Notes: generated by a model not told the origin, from the letters alone. DNA of 37,579 nt from Pseudomonadota bacterium (GCA_027624235.1 JAQBYB010000022.1:1-37579), one strand, 5' to 3'; counted from the stretch's first letter, positions 1 to 9,991 are shown. Made by a program: numbers and translations.

Positions 1-376
1 CTCATGGTTCAGCCCTCTTTAAAGACGGGGTTCGATGACGGATTTAAGCTTTATTACGGCACGAACCAGGCTAGTCAAGATAGGATGGAACCTTCATGTG
101 AGGTAGCCCCAGAAAATCGGGCAGGAAACTCGCACCAACCGTTTCGGCGACGAGAACGGGCGTTGGCAACGTTCAGGAGCGAAAAGTCGCTTCAGAAATT
201 CGCCTCAATCCACTCTTCAATTCACAACCACTTTAATCAAGAACGTCATCTTTATAACCGCGAAACTTACTAAATTTACCGGACCCTTGTCTTGGCAGAG
301 TGGCGTCAACTTGCCGCTTGATACTTGTCAGCTTTGGATTTTGTGGATCAGGCCGATTTAGTCTGACAAAATGCCC
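1..376 (+). mobile_element. Degraded IS6-family insertion sequence, 3' part
   Basis: This is the right-hand part of an IS6-family element whose remainder lies outside the window or is lost. Bases 115-273 encode the C-terminal end of a DDE transposase closely resembling the copy at 18159-18832. After a stop at 271-273 the DNA still follows that copy through the transposase tail region. A decayed terminal repeat ends at about 376 (TCTGACAAAATGCCC, against TCTGACAATGCCC in the better copy). The first 110 bases no longer read as transposase. The element is clearly inactive. The exact boundary is approximate because the terminal repeat has drifted. Confidence 0.7.
115..273 (+). pseudogene. IS6-family transposase C-terminal fragment
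   Basis: About 52 residues remain of the transposase C-terminus, including NSHQPFRRRERA and SLQKFASIHSSIHNHFNQ. In intact IS6 transposases the segment NRAENSHQ carries the third catalytic acidic residue (Glu). Here it reads NRAGNSHQ, so that Glu is replaced by Gly. No N-terminal helix-turn-helix or first two catalytic Asp residues are present. This is a fragment with no expected activity. It differs from the matching part of the 18.2-18.8 kb copy at roughly 9 of 46 positions. Confidence 0.65.
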
Positions 377-480
377 GCGGACGCCTCCGGCGCAGGCATT
401 ATTGCGGGTCACTGATTTTGGTCAAGTCCGTTGTCATGCCGAAAAGCGCTCTACCTGACAGTGCCTATTTTTTAGTCAGT

Positions 481-543
481 TGTATAATTTTGTATAATTT
501 TTAGGCATCATTGTATGGCGGGGCAAGCCGGACCGATGATGCC
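481..543. repeat. Tandem and inverted repeats upstream of the urt promoter
   Basis: Two perfect tandem copies of TGTATAATTT (481-490 and 491-500) are followed by an inverted repeat, GGCATCAT at 504-511 and ATGATGCC at 536-543. The arm centres are about 32 bp apart, three helical turns. They lie some 60-100 bp upstream of the -24 box, where enhancer-binding proteins usually bind. No canonical NtrC site (TGCACC-N5-GGTGCA) was found, so assigning these arms to NtrC is only a guess. Confidence 0.4.
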
Positions 544-564
544 GCACGTTTTTTTATCATTTTA

Positions 565-577
565 AAACAAATAGTTA
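565..577. promoter_or_regulatory. Possible IHF-binding site
   Basis: AAACAA-ATAG-TTA fits the IHF consensus WATCAA-N4-TTR with one mismatch. It lies in an AT-rich stretch between the upstream repeats and the sigma-54 promoter. DNA bending by IHF at such a place commonly helps an enhancer-bound activator reach sigma-54 polymerase. The consensus is loose and AT-rich DNA gives chance matches, so the call rests mainly on position. Confidence 0.35.
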
Positions 578-603
578 TTAAGGCTCAGCCGATGTTTAAC
601 GGT

Positions 604-620
604 TTGGCACGCCTCTTGCG
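604..620 (+). promoter_or_regulatory. Sigma-54 (RpoN) promoter for the urt-ure cluster
   Basis: The sequence TTGGCACGCCTCTTGCG matches the sigma-54 consensus YTGGCACG-N4-TTGC exactly, with GG (606-607) and GC (618-619) at the required spacing. Transcription should start near 631, leaving a leader of about 43 bases before urtA. Sigma-54 promoters need an ATP-driven activator. For urea uptake in proteobacteria that is usually NtrC under nitrogen limitation, an inference from pathway knowledge. No good sigma-70 promoter was noticed closer to urtA. Confidence 0.85.
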
Positions 621-673
621 GATTGTTCCTTGAATCTAGGTGCAACGAACAACCCTGCTATGGAGGCAATTTT

Positions 674-1969
674 ATGATGAACAAGACTCTTCGTGCATTG
701 GCCGTTGCCGGCGCTGTTGCCGGTTCGGCTTTGTTATCCTTTAACGCCCAGGCGGCGAAAGACACCATCAAGGTCGGTGTCCTGCATTCGCTGTCGGGCA
801 CCATGGCCATCAGCGAAACCACCCTCAAGGACACAATCTTGATGATGGTGGAAAATATCAACAAAGAAGGCGGACTGCTCGGCAAGAAGGTCGAAGCCGT
901 GGTCGTCGATCCGGCATCAAACTGGCCGCTGTTCGCGGAAAAGGCCCGTGAGCTGATCGAAAAGAAAAAGGTCGACGTCATTTTCGGCAACTGGACTTCC
1001 GTGTCCCGTAAATCAGTGTTGCCGGTGGTTGAGGAACTGAACGGATTGCTATTCTACCCGGTTCAATATGAAGGGGAAGAAAGCTCCCGCAACGTGTTTT
1101 ACACCGGGGCGGCGCCGAATCAGCAGGCCATTCCCGCCGTCGAATACCTGATGAGCGAAGCCGGCGGCAACGCCAAGCGTTGGGTGCTGTTGGGGACCGA
1201 TTACGTCTATCCCCGCACCACCAACAAGATCCTGCGCGCGTTCCTGCACTCCAAGGGCGTCAAGGATTCCGACATCATGGAAAGCTACACGCCGTTCGGT
1301 CATTCCGACTGGCAGACCATCGTTGCCGGCGTCAAGAAATTCGCCTCCGCCGGTAAAAAAACCGCCGTGGTCTCCACCATCAACGGTGACGCCAACGTTC
1401 CATTCTACAAGGAACTGGGCAACCAGGGCATCAAGGCCGAAGACATTCCGGTCATCGCCTTTTCCGTCGGTGAAGAAGAACTCGCCGGTCTCGACACCAA
1501 GCCCCTGGTCGGGCACCTAGCCGCGTGGAACTACTTCATGAGCGTCGATACGCCCGAGAACAAGGCCTTCATCGCCCAATGGCTGGCCTTCATCAAGGAC
1601 AAGAAGCGCGTCACCAACGACCCCATGGAAGCCCACTACATCGGCTTCAAGATGTGGACCCAGGCCGTTAAGCAGGCCGGTTCCACGGCGGTCGACGCGG
1701 TACGCCAAGCCATGTACGGCCAGAAGGTCAAAAACCTGACCGGCGGCGTTGCCGTGATGAACACCAACCACCACCTGTCGAAGCCGGTGCTGATCGGTGA
1801 AATTCAGGCCGACGGCCAGTTCGAAACCGTCTGGAAGACCGACGCCGTGGTCAAGGGCGATGCCTGGTCAAACTTTATCCCGGAAAGCGCCAAGCTGACC
1901 GCGGATTGGACCTATCCCTGGGTCTGCGGCAACTGCGAAAAGCCGAAATACAAGACCATGACCAATTAG
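674..1969 (+). CDS. urtA: Urea ABC transporter, substrate-binding protein
   Basis: UrtA is the periplasmic urea-binding component of a HAAT-family ABC importer. The 431-residue product has a Sec signal peptide (basic MMNKTLR, hydrophobic run, cleavage after FNAQA) and then a type I binding-protein fold beginning DTIKVGVLHSLSGTMA. Both the length and the C-terminal VCGNCEKP segment fit the UrtA/FmdD-like group. ATG 674 is chosen over the upstream in-frame start at 623 because it follows GGAGG (662-666) at good spacing and puts the signal peptide at the N-terminus. It is the first gene of the urt-ure cluster, about 55 bases after the sigma-54 promoter. A stable hairpin follows it, which may let it be expressed above the permease genes. 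Confidence 0.95.
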   Translation: MMNKTLRALAVAGAVAGSALLSFNAQAAKDTIKVGVLHSLSGTMAISETTLKDTILMMVENINKEGGLLGKKVEAVVVDPASNWPLFAEKARELIEKKKVDVIFGNWTSVSRKSVLPVVEELNGLLFYPVQYEGEESSRNVFYTGAAPNQQAIPAVEYLMSEAGGNAKRWVLLGTDYVYPRTTNKILRAFLHSKGVKDSDIMESYTPFGHSDWQTIVAGVKKFASAGKKTAVVSTINGDANVPFYKELGNQGIKAEDIPVIAFSVGEEELAGLDTKPLVGHLAAWNYFMSVDTPENKAFIAQWLAFIKDKKRVTNDPMEAHYIGFKMWTQAVKQAGSTAVDAVRQAMYGQKVKNLTGGVAVMNTNHHLSKPVLIGEIQADGQFETVWKTDAVVKGDAWSNFIPESAKLTADWTYPWVCGNCEKPKYKTMTN

Positions 1970-1989
1970 AAGATTACGCCTGACGACGG

Positions 1990-2028
1990 AATGCCGGGGC
2001 GTTGACCTCCCCTTCGCCCCGGCCATTC
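1990..2028 (+). promoter_or_regulatory. urtA-urtB intercistronic hairpin
   Basis: GCCGGGGCG (1993-2001) pairs perfectly with CGCCCCGGC (2015-2023) around a 13-base loop. After a one-base bulge the stem extends to AAT/ATT. The T-run comes some 25 bases later, so this is not a standard intrinsic terminator. Hairpins at this place in binding-protein operons usually protect the upstream message from 3' exonucleases or give partial termination. Confidence 0.55.
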
Positions 2029-2071
2029 CTCCCCCATTTATTTGTTAATTTTTTTGTAGGCGGCGATCAGG

Positions 2072-3700
2072 ATGACCTTCCTCCCCAAAAGCCAAAGGTT
2101 CCTTATCGTTGTTATGGCCGCCGCAGGCTTCCTTACCGCCCTGAATCCAGCGGCTGCCGCTTTTAAAGACGACGTCTCGGCGCTTGCCGGTAAAAGCTTC
2201 AAGGCCAAGATTGAGGCGATTGAAAAAATCGCCGCCAGCGGGGATGAGCGCACCGTGCCGGTGCTCGACGCCCTGCTCAAAGGCAACCTTTACGCGCGCA
2301 ATGCCGACGGCAAGGTCGTCCTCACCGAAAAGAAGGGCGCCGTGTACGTTCTCTTCGATCCTCTGACCGGCAAAGAGGTCGGCCAGGAGGCAAAGGGTAA
2401 AATCGAGAAAATCCGCGTCAACAACAGGCTCCGCGGCATTATCCAGGGCGCGCTGGGCGGACTGACCCTGTTCAGCAACGATGCGCAACAACGCGCCAAG
2501 GCCGCCGATGCCGTTTTCAAGTCGCGCCCGGCGGCGATGATCCCAATCCTGGAAAAAGCCCTGAAGCGCGAAACCGATGCCGCCGTGCGCACCCGCATGG
2601 AACTGGCGTTGGCAGCGACCCGGCTGGTTTCGAGCAAGGACACCCCGCTTAGGCTCGCCGCCATCAAGACCCTGTCCACGGACGCCACGACCGAAGTCCG
2701 GGCCTTGTTGGGGAGTTTCGCCGCTTCGAGCACCGAAGCACCCGTGCAACACGCCGCCAAGAAAGCGCTGTCCGATATCGAAGAACGCCTGGCGTTCTGG
2801 AATGCCGTCGGCAATGTCTTTCAGGGGGTCAGCCTGGGCTCCGTCCTGCTGCTGGCGGCGGTCGGCCTGGCCATCACCTTCGGCGTCATGGGCGTCATCA
2901 ACATGGCCCATGGCGAGCTGGTGATGTTGGGCGCCTATACCACCTTCGTGGTGCAGGAACTGTTCCGCGCTTATATGCCCGGCGCCTTCGATTATTCCCT
3001 ATTCGTCGCCGTGCCGGCGGCGTTTCTGGTGGTTGGCGCGTTCGGCATCGCCATTGAACGCGGCATTATCCGCTTTCTGTATGGACGCCCGCTGGAAACC
3101 CTGCTCGCTACCTGGGGGGTGAGTCTATTCCTGCAACAACTGGTGCGAAGCATTTTCGGCCCGACCAACCGAGAAGTCGGCAACCCATCGTGGATGAGCG
3201 GCTACATCGAGGCCACCGGCGGCCTGGTGCTGACCTATAACCGGATTTACATCATCATCTTCTCATTGATGGTGATCGGACTACTGGCCTTGTTGCTGCA
3301 AAAGACATCGTTCGGCCTGAAAATGCGCGCCGTTACCCAGAACCGCCGCATGGCCGGGTCCATGGGCATTCGCACCGGTCGCATCGACGCGCTGACGTTC
3401 GGCCTCGGTTCCGGCATTGCCGGTGTCGCCGGCGTCGCCTTGAGCCAGATCGACAACGTGTCGCCCAACCTGGGCCAGTCCTACATCATCGACAGCTTCA
3501 TGGTCGTCGTCTTTGGTGGCGTCGGCAACTTGTGGGGGGTGCTGGTCGGCGCCTTCAGCCTTGGCCTCGTCAATAAATTCCTGGAACCGGTGGCGGGCGC
3601 TGTGCTGGCCAAGATTTTTGTACTGGTCGCTATTATCCTGTTTATCCAGAAGCGCCCGCGCGGCCTGTTCGCGCTTAAGGGCCGCGCGGTGGAGAACTGA
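2072..3700 (+). CDS. urtB: Urea ABC transporter, permease UrtB
   Basis: UrtB is one of two inner-membrane permeases of the urea importer and belongs to the LivH-type group. The 542-residue product has a signal-like hydrophobic N-terminus (about 9-30) and then a hydrophilic, helix-rich domain of about 215 residues. The multi-helix permease core begins near residue 247 (LAITFGVMGVINMAHGELVM). The long soluble N-terminal domain is typical of UrtB and absent from ordinary LivH proteins. The core ends with a GGVGNLWGVLVGAF motif and an RPRGLFALKGR tail. Start ATG 2072 follows a weak purine-rich stretch. The stop lies 2 bases before urtC. Confidence 0.94.
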   Translation: MTFLPKSQRFLIVVMAAAGFLTALNPAAAAFKDDVSALAGKSFKAKIEAIEKIAASGDERTVPVLDALLKGNLYARNADGKVVLTEKKGAVYVLFDPLTGKEVGQEAKGKIEKIRVNNRLRGIIQGALGGLTLFSNDAQQRAKAADAVFKSRPAAMIPILEKALKRETDAAVRTRMELALAATRLVSSKDTPLRLAAIKTLSTDATTEVRALLGSFAASSTEAPVQHAAKKALSDIEERLAFWNAVGNVFQGVSLGSVLLLAAVGLAITFGVMGVINMAHGELVMLGAYTTFVVQELFRAYMPGAFDYSLFVAVPAAFLVVGAFGIAIERGIIRFLYGRPLETLLATWGVSLFLQQLVRSIFGPTNREVGNPSWMSGYIEATGGLVLTYNRIYIIIFSLMVIGLLALLLQKTSFGLKMRAVTQNRRMAGSMGIRTGRIDALTFGLGSGIAGVAGVALSQIDNVSPNLGQSYIIDSFMVVVFGGVGNLWGVLVGAFSLGLVNKFLEPVAGAVLAKIFVLVAIILFIQKRPRGLFALKGRAVEN

Positions 3701-3702
3701 CG

Positions 3703-4842
3703 ATGGCCCCGTCGCGTCCCCACCTTCCCGGCATTTCCTTTGTTCTCGCCGATCGCGGCGGTCTGGTGCTGTTGGCGGTGCTGGCGGCGTCCGCGGTGCT
3801 GGTGCCAGCGTTGAATATGCTCGTCTCCCCTGAATCGGCCATGCATGTGCCGACCTATATGGTCAGTCTGCTCGGCAAGTACCTGACCTTCGCCCTGCTG
3901 GCGCTCAGCGTTGATTTGATCTGGGGCTATTGCGGAATTTTAAGTCTCGGCCACGGCGCCTTTTTCGCCCTCGGCGGCTACGCCATGGGCATGCACATGA
4001 TGCGGCAAATTGGCGAGCGCAGCGTCTACGGCAATCCGCTGCTGCCCGATTTCATGGTCTTTTTGAATTGGAAGGAACTGCCCTGGTACTGGCACGGCTT
4101 CGACAGTTTCGCCTTCGCCGCCGTGATGGTGGTGGCAGTGCCCGGCGTGCTCGCCTTCGTATTCGGATGGTTCGCCTTTCGCTCACGGGTGACGGGGGTG
4201 TATCTTTCGATCATCACCCAGGCGATGACTTTCGCCCTGATGTTGGCCTTCTTCCGCAATGATATGGGGTTCGGCGGCAACAACGGGCTGACCGACTTTA
4301 AGGACCTTCTCGGCTTTAATCTGCAATCGGACGGCATGCGCGCCTCCTTGTTCGCGGCCTCCGCCCTAGCCCTGGCGCTGAGTTACGCCGCTTGCCGGTT
4401 CATCGTCTCGTCGCGTTTGGGGCGCGTCCTTGTCGCGGTGCGCGACGCCGAAAGCCGGACACGTTTTTTGGGCTACCGGGTCGAAAACTACAAACTGTTC
4501 GTGTTCGTGGTCTCGGCCATGCTGGCCGGTGTCGCCGGTGCGCTCTACGTGCCCCAGGTCGGGATCATAAATCCCAGTGAATTCACCCCCGCCAATTCCA
4601 TCGAGATCGTCATCTGGGTCGCCGTCGGCGGCCGCGGCAGACTCTATGGCGCGGTGCTCGGCGCGATTTTGATCAATTACGCCAAAAGCTACTTCACCGG
4701 CGCCCTGCCCGAAATCTGGCTGTTCATACTGGGCGGGATGTTCATCGCGACTACGTTGTTCCTGCCGAGGGGAATCGTCGGCTCGATCCCGGCGCTTATA
4801 TTTCCTAAGTGGAAACCCCGACTCACCGGAGCCGCAGAATGA
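3703..4842 (+). CDS. urtC: Urea ABC transporter, permease UrtC
   Basis: This is the second inner-membrane permease of the urea importer, LivM-like, pairing with UrtB to form the channel. The 379-residue product has about eight to ten hydrophobic segments. It contains the LivM-type motifs DLIWGYCGILSLGHGAFFAL and RFLGYRVENYKLFVFVVSA, and a GGRGRLYGAVLGA loop. The hydrophilic insert around residues 107-135 is usual for UrtC. It starts 2 bases after urtB and its TGA overlaps the ATG of urtD (ATGA), so translation of the three proteins is probably coupled. Confidence 0.94.
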   Translation: MAPSRPHLPGISFVLADRGGLVLLAVLAASAVLVPALNMLVSPESAMHVPTYMVSLLGKYLTFALLALSVDLIWGYCGILSLGHGAFFALGGYAMGMHMMRQIGERSVYGNPLLPDFMVFLNWKELPWYWHGFDSFAFAAVMVVAVPGVLAFVFGWFAFRSRVTGVYLSIITQAMTFALMLAFFRNDMGFGGNNGLTDFKDLLGFNLQSDGMRASLFAASALALALSYAACRFIVSSRLGRVLVAVRDAESRTRFLGYRVENYKLFVFVVSAMLAGVAGALYVPQVGIINPSEFTPANSIEIVIWVAVGGRGRLYGAVLGAILINYAKSYFTGALPEIWLFILGGMFIATTLFLPRGIVGSIPALIFPKWKPRLTGAAE

Positions 4843-5606
4843 ACGCCGTCCACGCCAAACCTGAAACCCATGACACGATCTTGTATCTGGATGGCGTCTC
4901 GGTCAGCTTCGATGGCTTCAAGGCGCTGAACAATCTCAGCTTCTATGTCATGGCCGGGGAATTGCGCGCCATCATCGGTCCCAACGGCGCCGGCAAGACG
5001 ACGATGATGGACGTGGTCACCGGCAAGACCCGCCCCGATACCGGGAAAGTATTTTTCGATGGCGACATTGACCTGACCAAACTGGGCGAAGCGCGGATCG
5101 CCAACCTGGGCATCGGCCGCAAGTTCCAAAAACCGACGGTGTTCGAGAATCAGACCGTCGCCGAGAACCTGGAATTGGCGCTGAAAGGCAAACGCCGGGT
5201 GTTCGAAAACCTGTTCTTCCGGTTGTCGGCACCGCAACAAGACCGCATCGACGAGGTCTTGAACATCATCAATCTAGCCGATGGCCGCGCCAACCAGGCG
5301 GGATCGCTGTCGCACGGGCAGAAACAGTGGCTGGAAATCGGCATGTTGCTGATGCAGGACCCGGAACTGCTGCTGGTGGATGAACCGGCGGCGGGGATGA
5401 CCGATGCCGAAACCGAACAGACGGCGGCGTTGTTAAAAGAAATCGCCAAATCCCATTCGGTGGTGGTGGTCGAACACGACATGGAATTCGTCCGCGCGCT
5501 GGATTGCCGGGTGACGGTCCTGCACGAGGGCACGATGTTGGCCGAAGGCTCGCTTGATCTGGTCCAGAACGACCCCAAGGTCATCGAAGTCTATCTGGGG
5601 CGATAA
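4839..5606 (+). CDS. urtD: Urea ABC transporter, ATP-binding protein UrtD
   Basis: UrtD is a cytoplasmic ATPase subunit of the urea importer, in the LivG class. In its 255 residues one sees Walker A GPNGAGKTT (47-55), an ABC signature with the variant LSHGQ (157-161), Walker B LLLVDEP (177-183) and the switch His in VVEHDMEFV (about 213). The LSHGQ variant is common in UrtD proteins. ATG 4839 is preferred over an in-frame upstream start at 4809 because it overlaps the urtC stop by ATGA and gives the usual length. UrtD is expected to form a heterodimer with UrtE. Confidence 0.94.
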   Translation: MNAVHAKPETHDTILYLDGVSVSFDGFKALNNLSFYVMAGELRAIIGPNGAGKTTMMDVVTGKTRPDTGKVFFDGDIDLTKLGEARIANLGIGRKFQKPTVFENQTVAENLELALKGKRRVFENLFFRLSAPQQDRIDEVLNIINLADGRANQAGSLSHGQKQWLEIGMLLMQDPELLLVDEPAAGMTDAETEQTAALLKEIAKSHSVVVVEHDMEFVRALDCRVTVLHEGTMLAEGSLDLVQNDPKVIEVYLGR

Positions 5607-5617
5607 GGGAAAACGCG

Positions 5618-6313
5618 ATGTTGGCGGTTGACGGAATTGATCTTTTTTACGGCGCAAGTCAGGCGCTTCGCAGCGTCGGCCTGACCGCGGGCAAGGGCAA
5701 GATCGCCTGTGTGATGGGGCGCAACGGCGTCGGCAAGACCAGCCTGATGAACGCCGTCGTCGGCCAGCACCCGATCAAGCAAGGCCGCATCGTTTGGGAA
5801 GATGAAGACATCACGGCGTTGCCTCCCTACGAGAGGGCCAGACGCGGCATCGCCTTCGTTCCTCAAGGACGCGAAATATTTCCACTGCTGACGGTCGAAG
5901 ATAATCTGCGTACGGGCTTCGCCGCCCTGCCCAGAAGCCTGCGCCATGTCCCCGACGAAATCTTCGAATTGTTTCCGGTGCTCCGCGACATGCTGGGAAG
6001 GCGCGGCGGCGACCTGTCAGGCGGCCAGCAACAACAACTGTCCATTGCCCGCGCTCTGGTCACCCGGCCTAGGCTGTTGGTGCTGGACGAGCCGACCGAA
6101 GGCATCCAGCCTTCAATCATCAAGGATATCGAACGGGTAATCAGGCTGCTTGCCGATCGAGGTGATATGGCTATCCTGTTGGTCGAACAGTATTTCGAAT
6201 TCGCCCGCGATTTGGCCGATACCTTCGTCGTCATGGACCGGGGCGAGGTGGTGCTGGCCGGGGATGCCGATAACATGGTGGAAGCCGATGTCCGTCGCTA
6301 CCTTACCGTCTGA
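5618..6313 (+). CDS. urtE: Urea ABC transporter, ATP-binding protein UrtE
   Basis: This is the second ATPase subunit of the urea importer, LivF-like. The 231 residues hold Walker A GRNGVGKTS (34-42), signature LSGGQ (133-137), Walker B LLVLDEP (153-159), and a switch His replaced by Gln in LLVEQYFEF, as is usual for LivF/UrtE. The N-terminus MLAVDGIDLFYGASQAL lacks any extension. It begins 11 bases after urtD behind an AAGGGA ribosome site. Its 3' end overlaps the likely start of ureD by 26 bases, linking import to urease synthesis. Confidence 0.94.
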   Translation: MLAVDGIDLFYGASQALRSVGLTAGKGKIACVMGRNGVGKTSLMNAVVGQHPIKQGRIVWEDEDITALPPYERARRGIAFVPQGREIFPLLTVEDNLRTGFAALPRSLRHVPDEIFELFPVLRDMLGRRGGDLSGGQQQQLSIARALVTRPRLLVLDEPTEGIQPSIIKDIERVIRLLADRGDMAILLVEQYFEFARDLADTFVVMDRGEVVLAGDADNMVEADVRRYLTV

Positions 6314-7160
6314 ACCCGTTAGTTTCGCGGGTTCCCCAAGTGGTGTGCATGGCGCCGCCGATGTTGGTTTCGTTCACAAGCAAGGCGAAACGCGCCTTGA
6401 TCACCTGTATCAACATGACCCTCTGCGAGTGTTATTCCCGACCCCCGCCCCGGGCGAGCCACCGTGCGCCGTTCTGGTCACCACATCGGGCGGGCTGGTC
6501 GGTGGCGACCATTTAAATGTTTCCGTTTCCGCCGGTCCCGATACCACGGCCATGGCCATGGCCCAGGCGGCGGAAAAAGTTTACCGATCCGCCGGAGAAG
6601 ACAGCCATATCAATGTTCGCCTGTCGGTGGGGGAGAATGCCTGGCTGGAATGGCTGCCCCAGGAAACCATCCTGTTCGACGGCGCCCGCCTGCGCCGCCA
6701 AACCACCATTGAGCTTGCCCCCGGCGCCCGCATCTTGGCCGGGGAAATCCTGGTGTTCGGGCGCATCGCCAGCGGTGAGCGGCTAACCCGGGGGTTGGTT
6801 CGCGAGGCCTGGTCGGTGCGCCGCCAGGGCCGGCTGATTTGGGCCGACGCGCTGCATCTGGAAGAAAATATGGAAGCGATTTTTGCCGCCCCCGCCTGTT
6901 TTGACGGGGCTACGGCCCAGGCCACCGCCGTCTATGCCGGTGACGATGCGCCTGCATGCCTGGACCTGGCCCGATCCCTGTTAGGCGACGGCGAAGACGA
7001 ATTGCGCGCCGCCGCCACCGTGGTCAATGGCGTGCTGGTGGCGCGCTGGCTTGACCGCGACCCGGCCCGTCTACGCCGGGCGTTTGGAGAATTTTGGGCG
7101 AGGTTCCGCCACGCCGTTGGCGATTTACCCGCAACATTGCCCCGGCTTTGGACAATTTGA
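6288..7160 (+). CDS. ureD: Urease accessory protein UreD
   Basis: UreD is the scaffold that binds apo-urease and recruits UreF and UreG for nickel insertion. The family match rests on LDHLYQHDPLRVLFPTP, TTSGGLVGGDHL, the AEKVYRS segment and WLEWLPQETILFDGA, all in the usual order. From ATG 6288 the protein is 290 residues, close to the family norm of about 270-290. That start lies inside the end of urtE and has GGTGGAAG five bases upstream. A GTG at 6345 is a possible later start but has no ribosome site. A longer open frame back to 6150 only shadows urtE. ureA follows after 20 bases. Confidence 0.9.
   Translation: MSVATLPSEPVSFAGSPSGVHGAADVGFVHKQGETRLDHLYQHDPLRVLFPTPAPGEPPCAVLVTTSGGLVGGDHLNVSVSAGPDTTAMAMAQAAEKVYRSAGEDSHINVRLSVGENAWLEWLPQETILFDGARLRRQTTIELAPGARILAGEILVFGRIASGERLTRGLVREAWSVRRQGRLIWADALHLEENMEAIFAAPACFDGATAQATAVYAGDDAPACLDLARSLLGDGEDELRAAATVVNGVLVARWLDRDPARLRRAFGEFWARFRHAVGDLPATLPRLWTI
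6312..6334 (+). promoter_or_regulatory. Hairpin at the urtE/ureD junction
   Basis: GAACCCG (6312-6318) and CGGGTTC (6328-6334) form a perfect 7-bp stem with a 9-base loop exactly where urtE stops. There is no T-run, so termination is unlikely. It could influence message stability or ureD initiation: it falls inside ureD if translation starts at 6288, and ahead of it if it starts at GTG 6345. Confidence 0.35.
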
Positions 7161-7180
7161 GATAACGGGAGGAGGAGACC

Positions 7181-7483
<303 letters not shown>

Positions 7484-7493
7484 GGAGGATGCC

Positions 7494-7817
7494 ATGATCC
7501 CAGGAGAAATTATCGTCGCTGACGGGGACATCATCCTTAACGTGGGCCGCAAAACGACAACCCTCACCGTCGCCAATACCGGCGACCGCCCGGTGCAGGT
7601 CGGGTCGCACTATCATTTTTTTGAGACCAACGAAGCGCTCGATTTCGACCGCGACGCGGCTAAGGGCCAGCGGTTGGATATTCCGGCCGGAACGGCGGTG
7701 CGCTTTGAGCCCGGCCAGACCCGCGAGGTCACGCTGGTGCCTTACGTCGGCAACCGCATCGTCAAAGGCTTCAACGCCAAAATTCAAGGCAAGGTGCCCG
7801 GACAAGGAGGAGACTGA
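7494..7817 (+). CDS. ureB: Urease beta subunit
   Basis: UreB is the second small structural subunit of the (alpha-beta-gamma)3 enzyme. Hallmarks in its 107 residues are [13 protein letters not shown], the [14 protein letters not shown] segment and [20 protein letters not shown]. It starts behind GAGGAGG 10 bases after ureA and ends 3 bases before ureC, so the three structural genes form a tightly spaced block. The C-terminus ([10 protein letters not shown]) is short. Its codons also supply the AAGGAGGAGA ribosome site for ureC. Confidence 0.97.
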   Translation: MIPGEIIVADGDIILNVGRKTTTLTVANTGDRPVQVGSHYHFFETNEALDFDRDAAKGQRLDIPAGTAVRFEPGQTREVTLVPYVGNRIVKGFNAKIQGKVPGQGGD

Positions 7818-7820
7818 GCC

Positions 7821-9530
<1,710 letters not shown>

Positions 9531-9532
9531 TC

Positions 9533-9991
9533 ATGCGCCGGGCCACCGAAATTTATCGAACAGGGCTTTGGCCGGAAACCGATGTCGTCGGCACCATCAC
9601 CTTGCCCCTCGAACAACGCCACCGGCGGCGTTTGCGCATGACCGACGATGGCGGCCAGGCGTTCTTGCTGGACCTGCCGGAAGCGACCCTGCTCGGCGAC
9701 GGCGACGGGCTGGGATTGGACGACGGCGGCATCATCCGTGTCGCCGCCGCCGATGAGCCGGTCTGCGATATTATCGGAAAATCCCCCGCCCACTTGGCGC
9801 GGCTGGCCTGGCACATCGGCAACCGCCATACGCCGGTTCAGGTGATCGACGACATTACGCTGCGCATTCTGGACGATCATGTCCTCGTGCATATGCTGGA
9901 GGGCCTTGGCGCTACCGTTCTCAACCGCAACGCGCCCTTTTCTCCGGAACCCGGGGCCTATGCGGTCAAGAGGGGCGATCATGATCACTGA
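9533..9991 (+). CDS. ureE: Urease accessory protein UreE, nickel metallochaperone
   Basis: UreE delivers nickel to the UreDFG-urease complex. The 152-residue product has the family layout: an N-terminal domain with RTGLWPETDVVGTITLPL and a metal-binding domain with LARLAWHIGNRHTPVQV, whose His is the conserved dimer-interface nickel ligand. The usual histidine-rich tail is reduced here to GDHDH, so nickel storage should be limited. ATG 9533 lies 2 bases after the ureC stop with no clear ribosome site, suggesting coupling; TTG 9527 is an alternative start. The 3' end overlaps ureF by 11 bases. Confidence 0.92.
   Translation: MRRATEIYRTGLWPETDVVGTITLPLEQRHRRRLRMTDDGGQAFLLDLPEATLLGDGDGLGLDDGGIIRVAAADEPVCDIIGKSPAHLARLAWHIGNRHTPVQVIDDITLRILDDHVLVHMLEGLGATVLNRNAPFSPEPGAYAVKRGDHDH

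Noticed and set aside
370-400. Hairpin AATGCC...GGCATT near the left IS end as a terminator
   Set aside because: There is no T-run after it, and one arm is the decayed terminal repeat of the IS element, so the dyad is probably fortuitous.
1990-2071. Intrinsic terminator after urtA
   Set aside because: The stem is good, but the T-run lies about 25 bases downstream, and the downstream urt genes lack another promoter that I can see.
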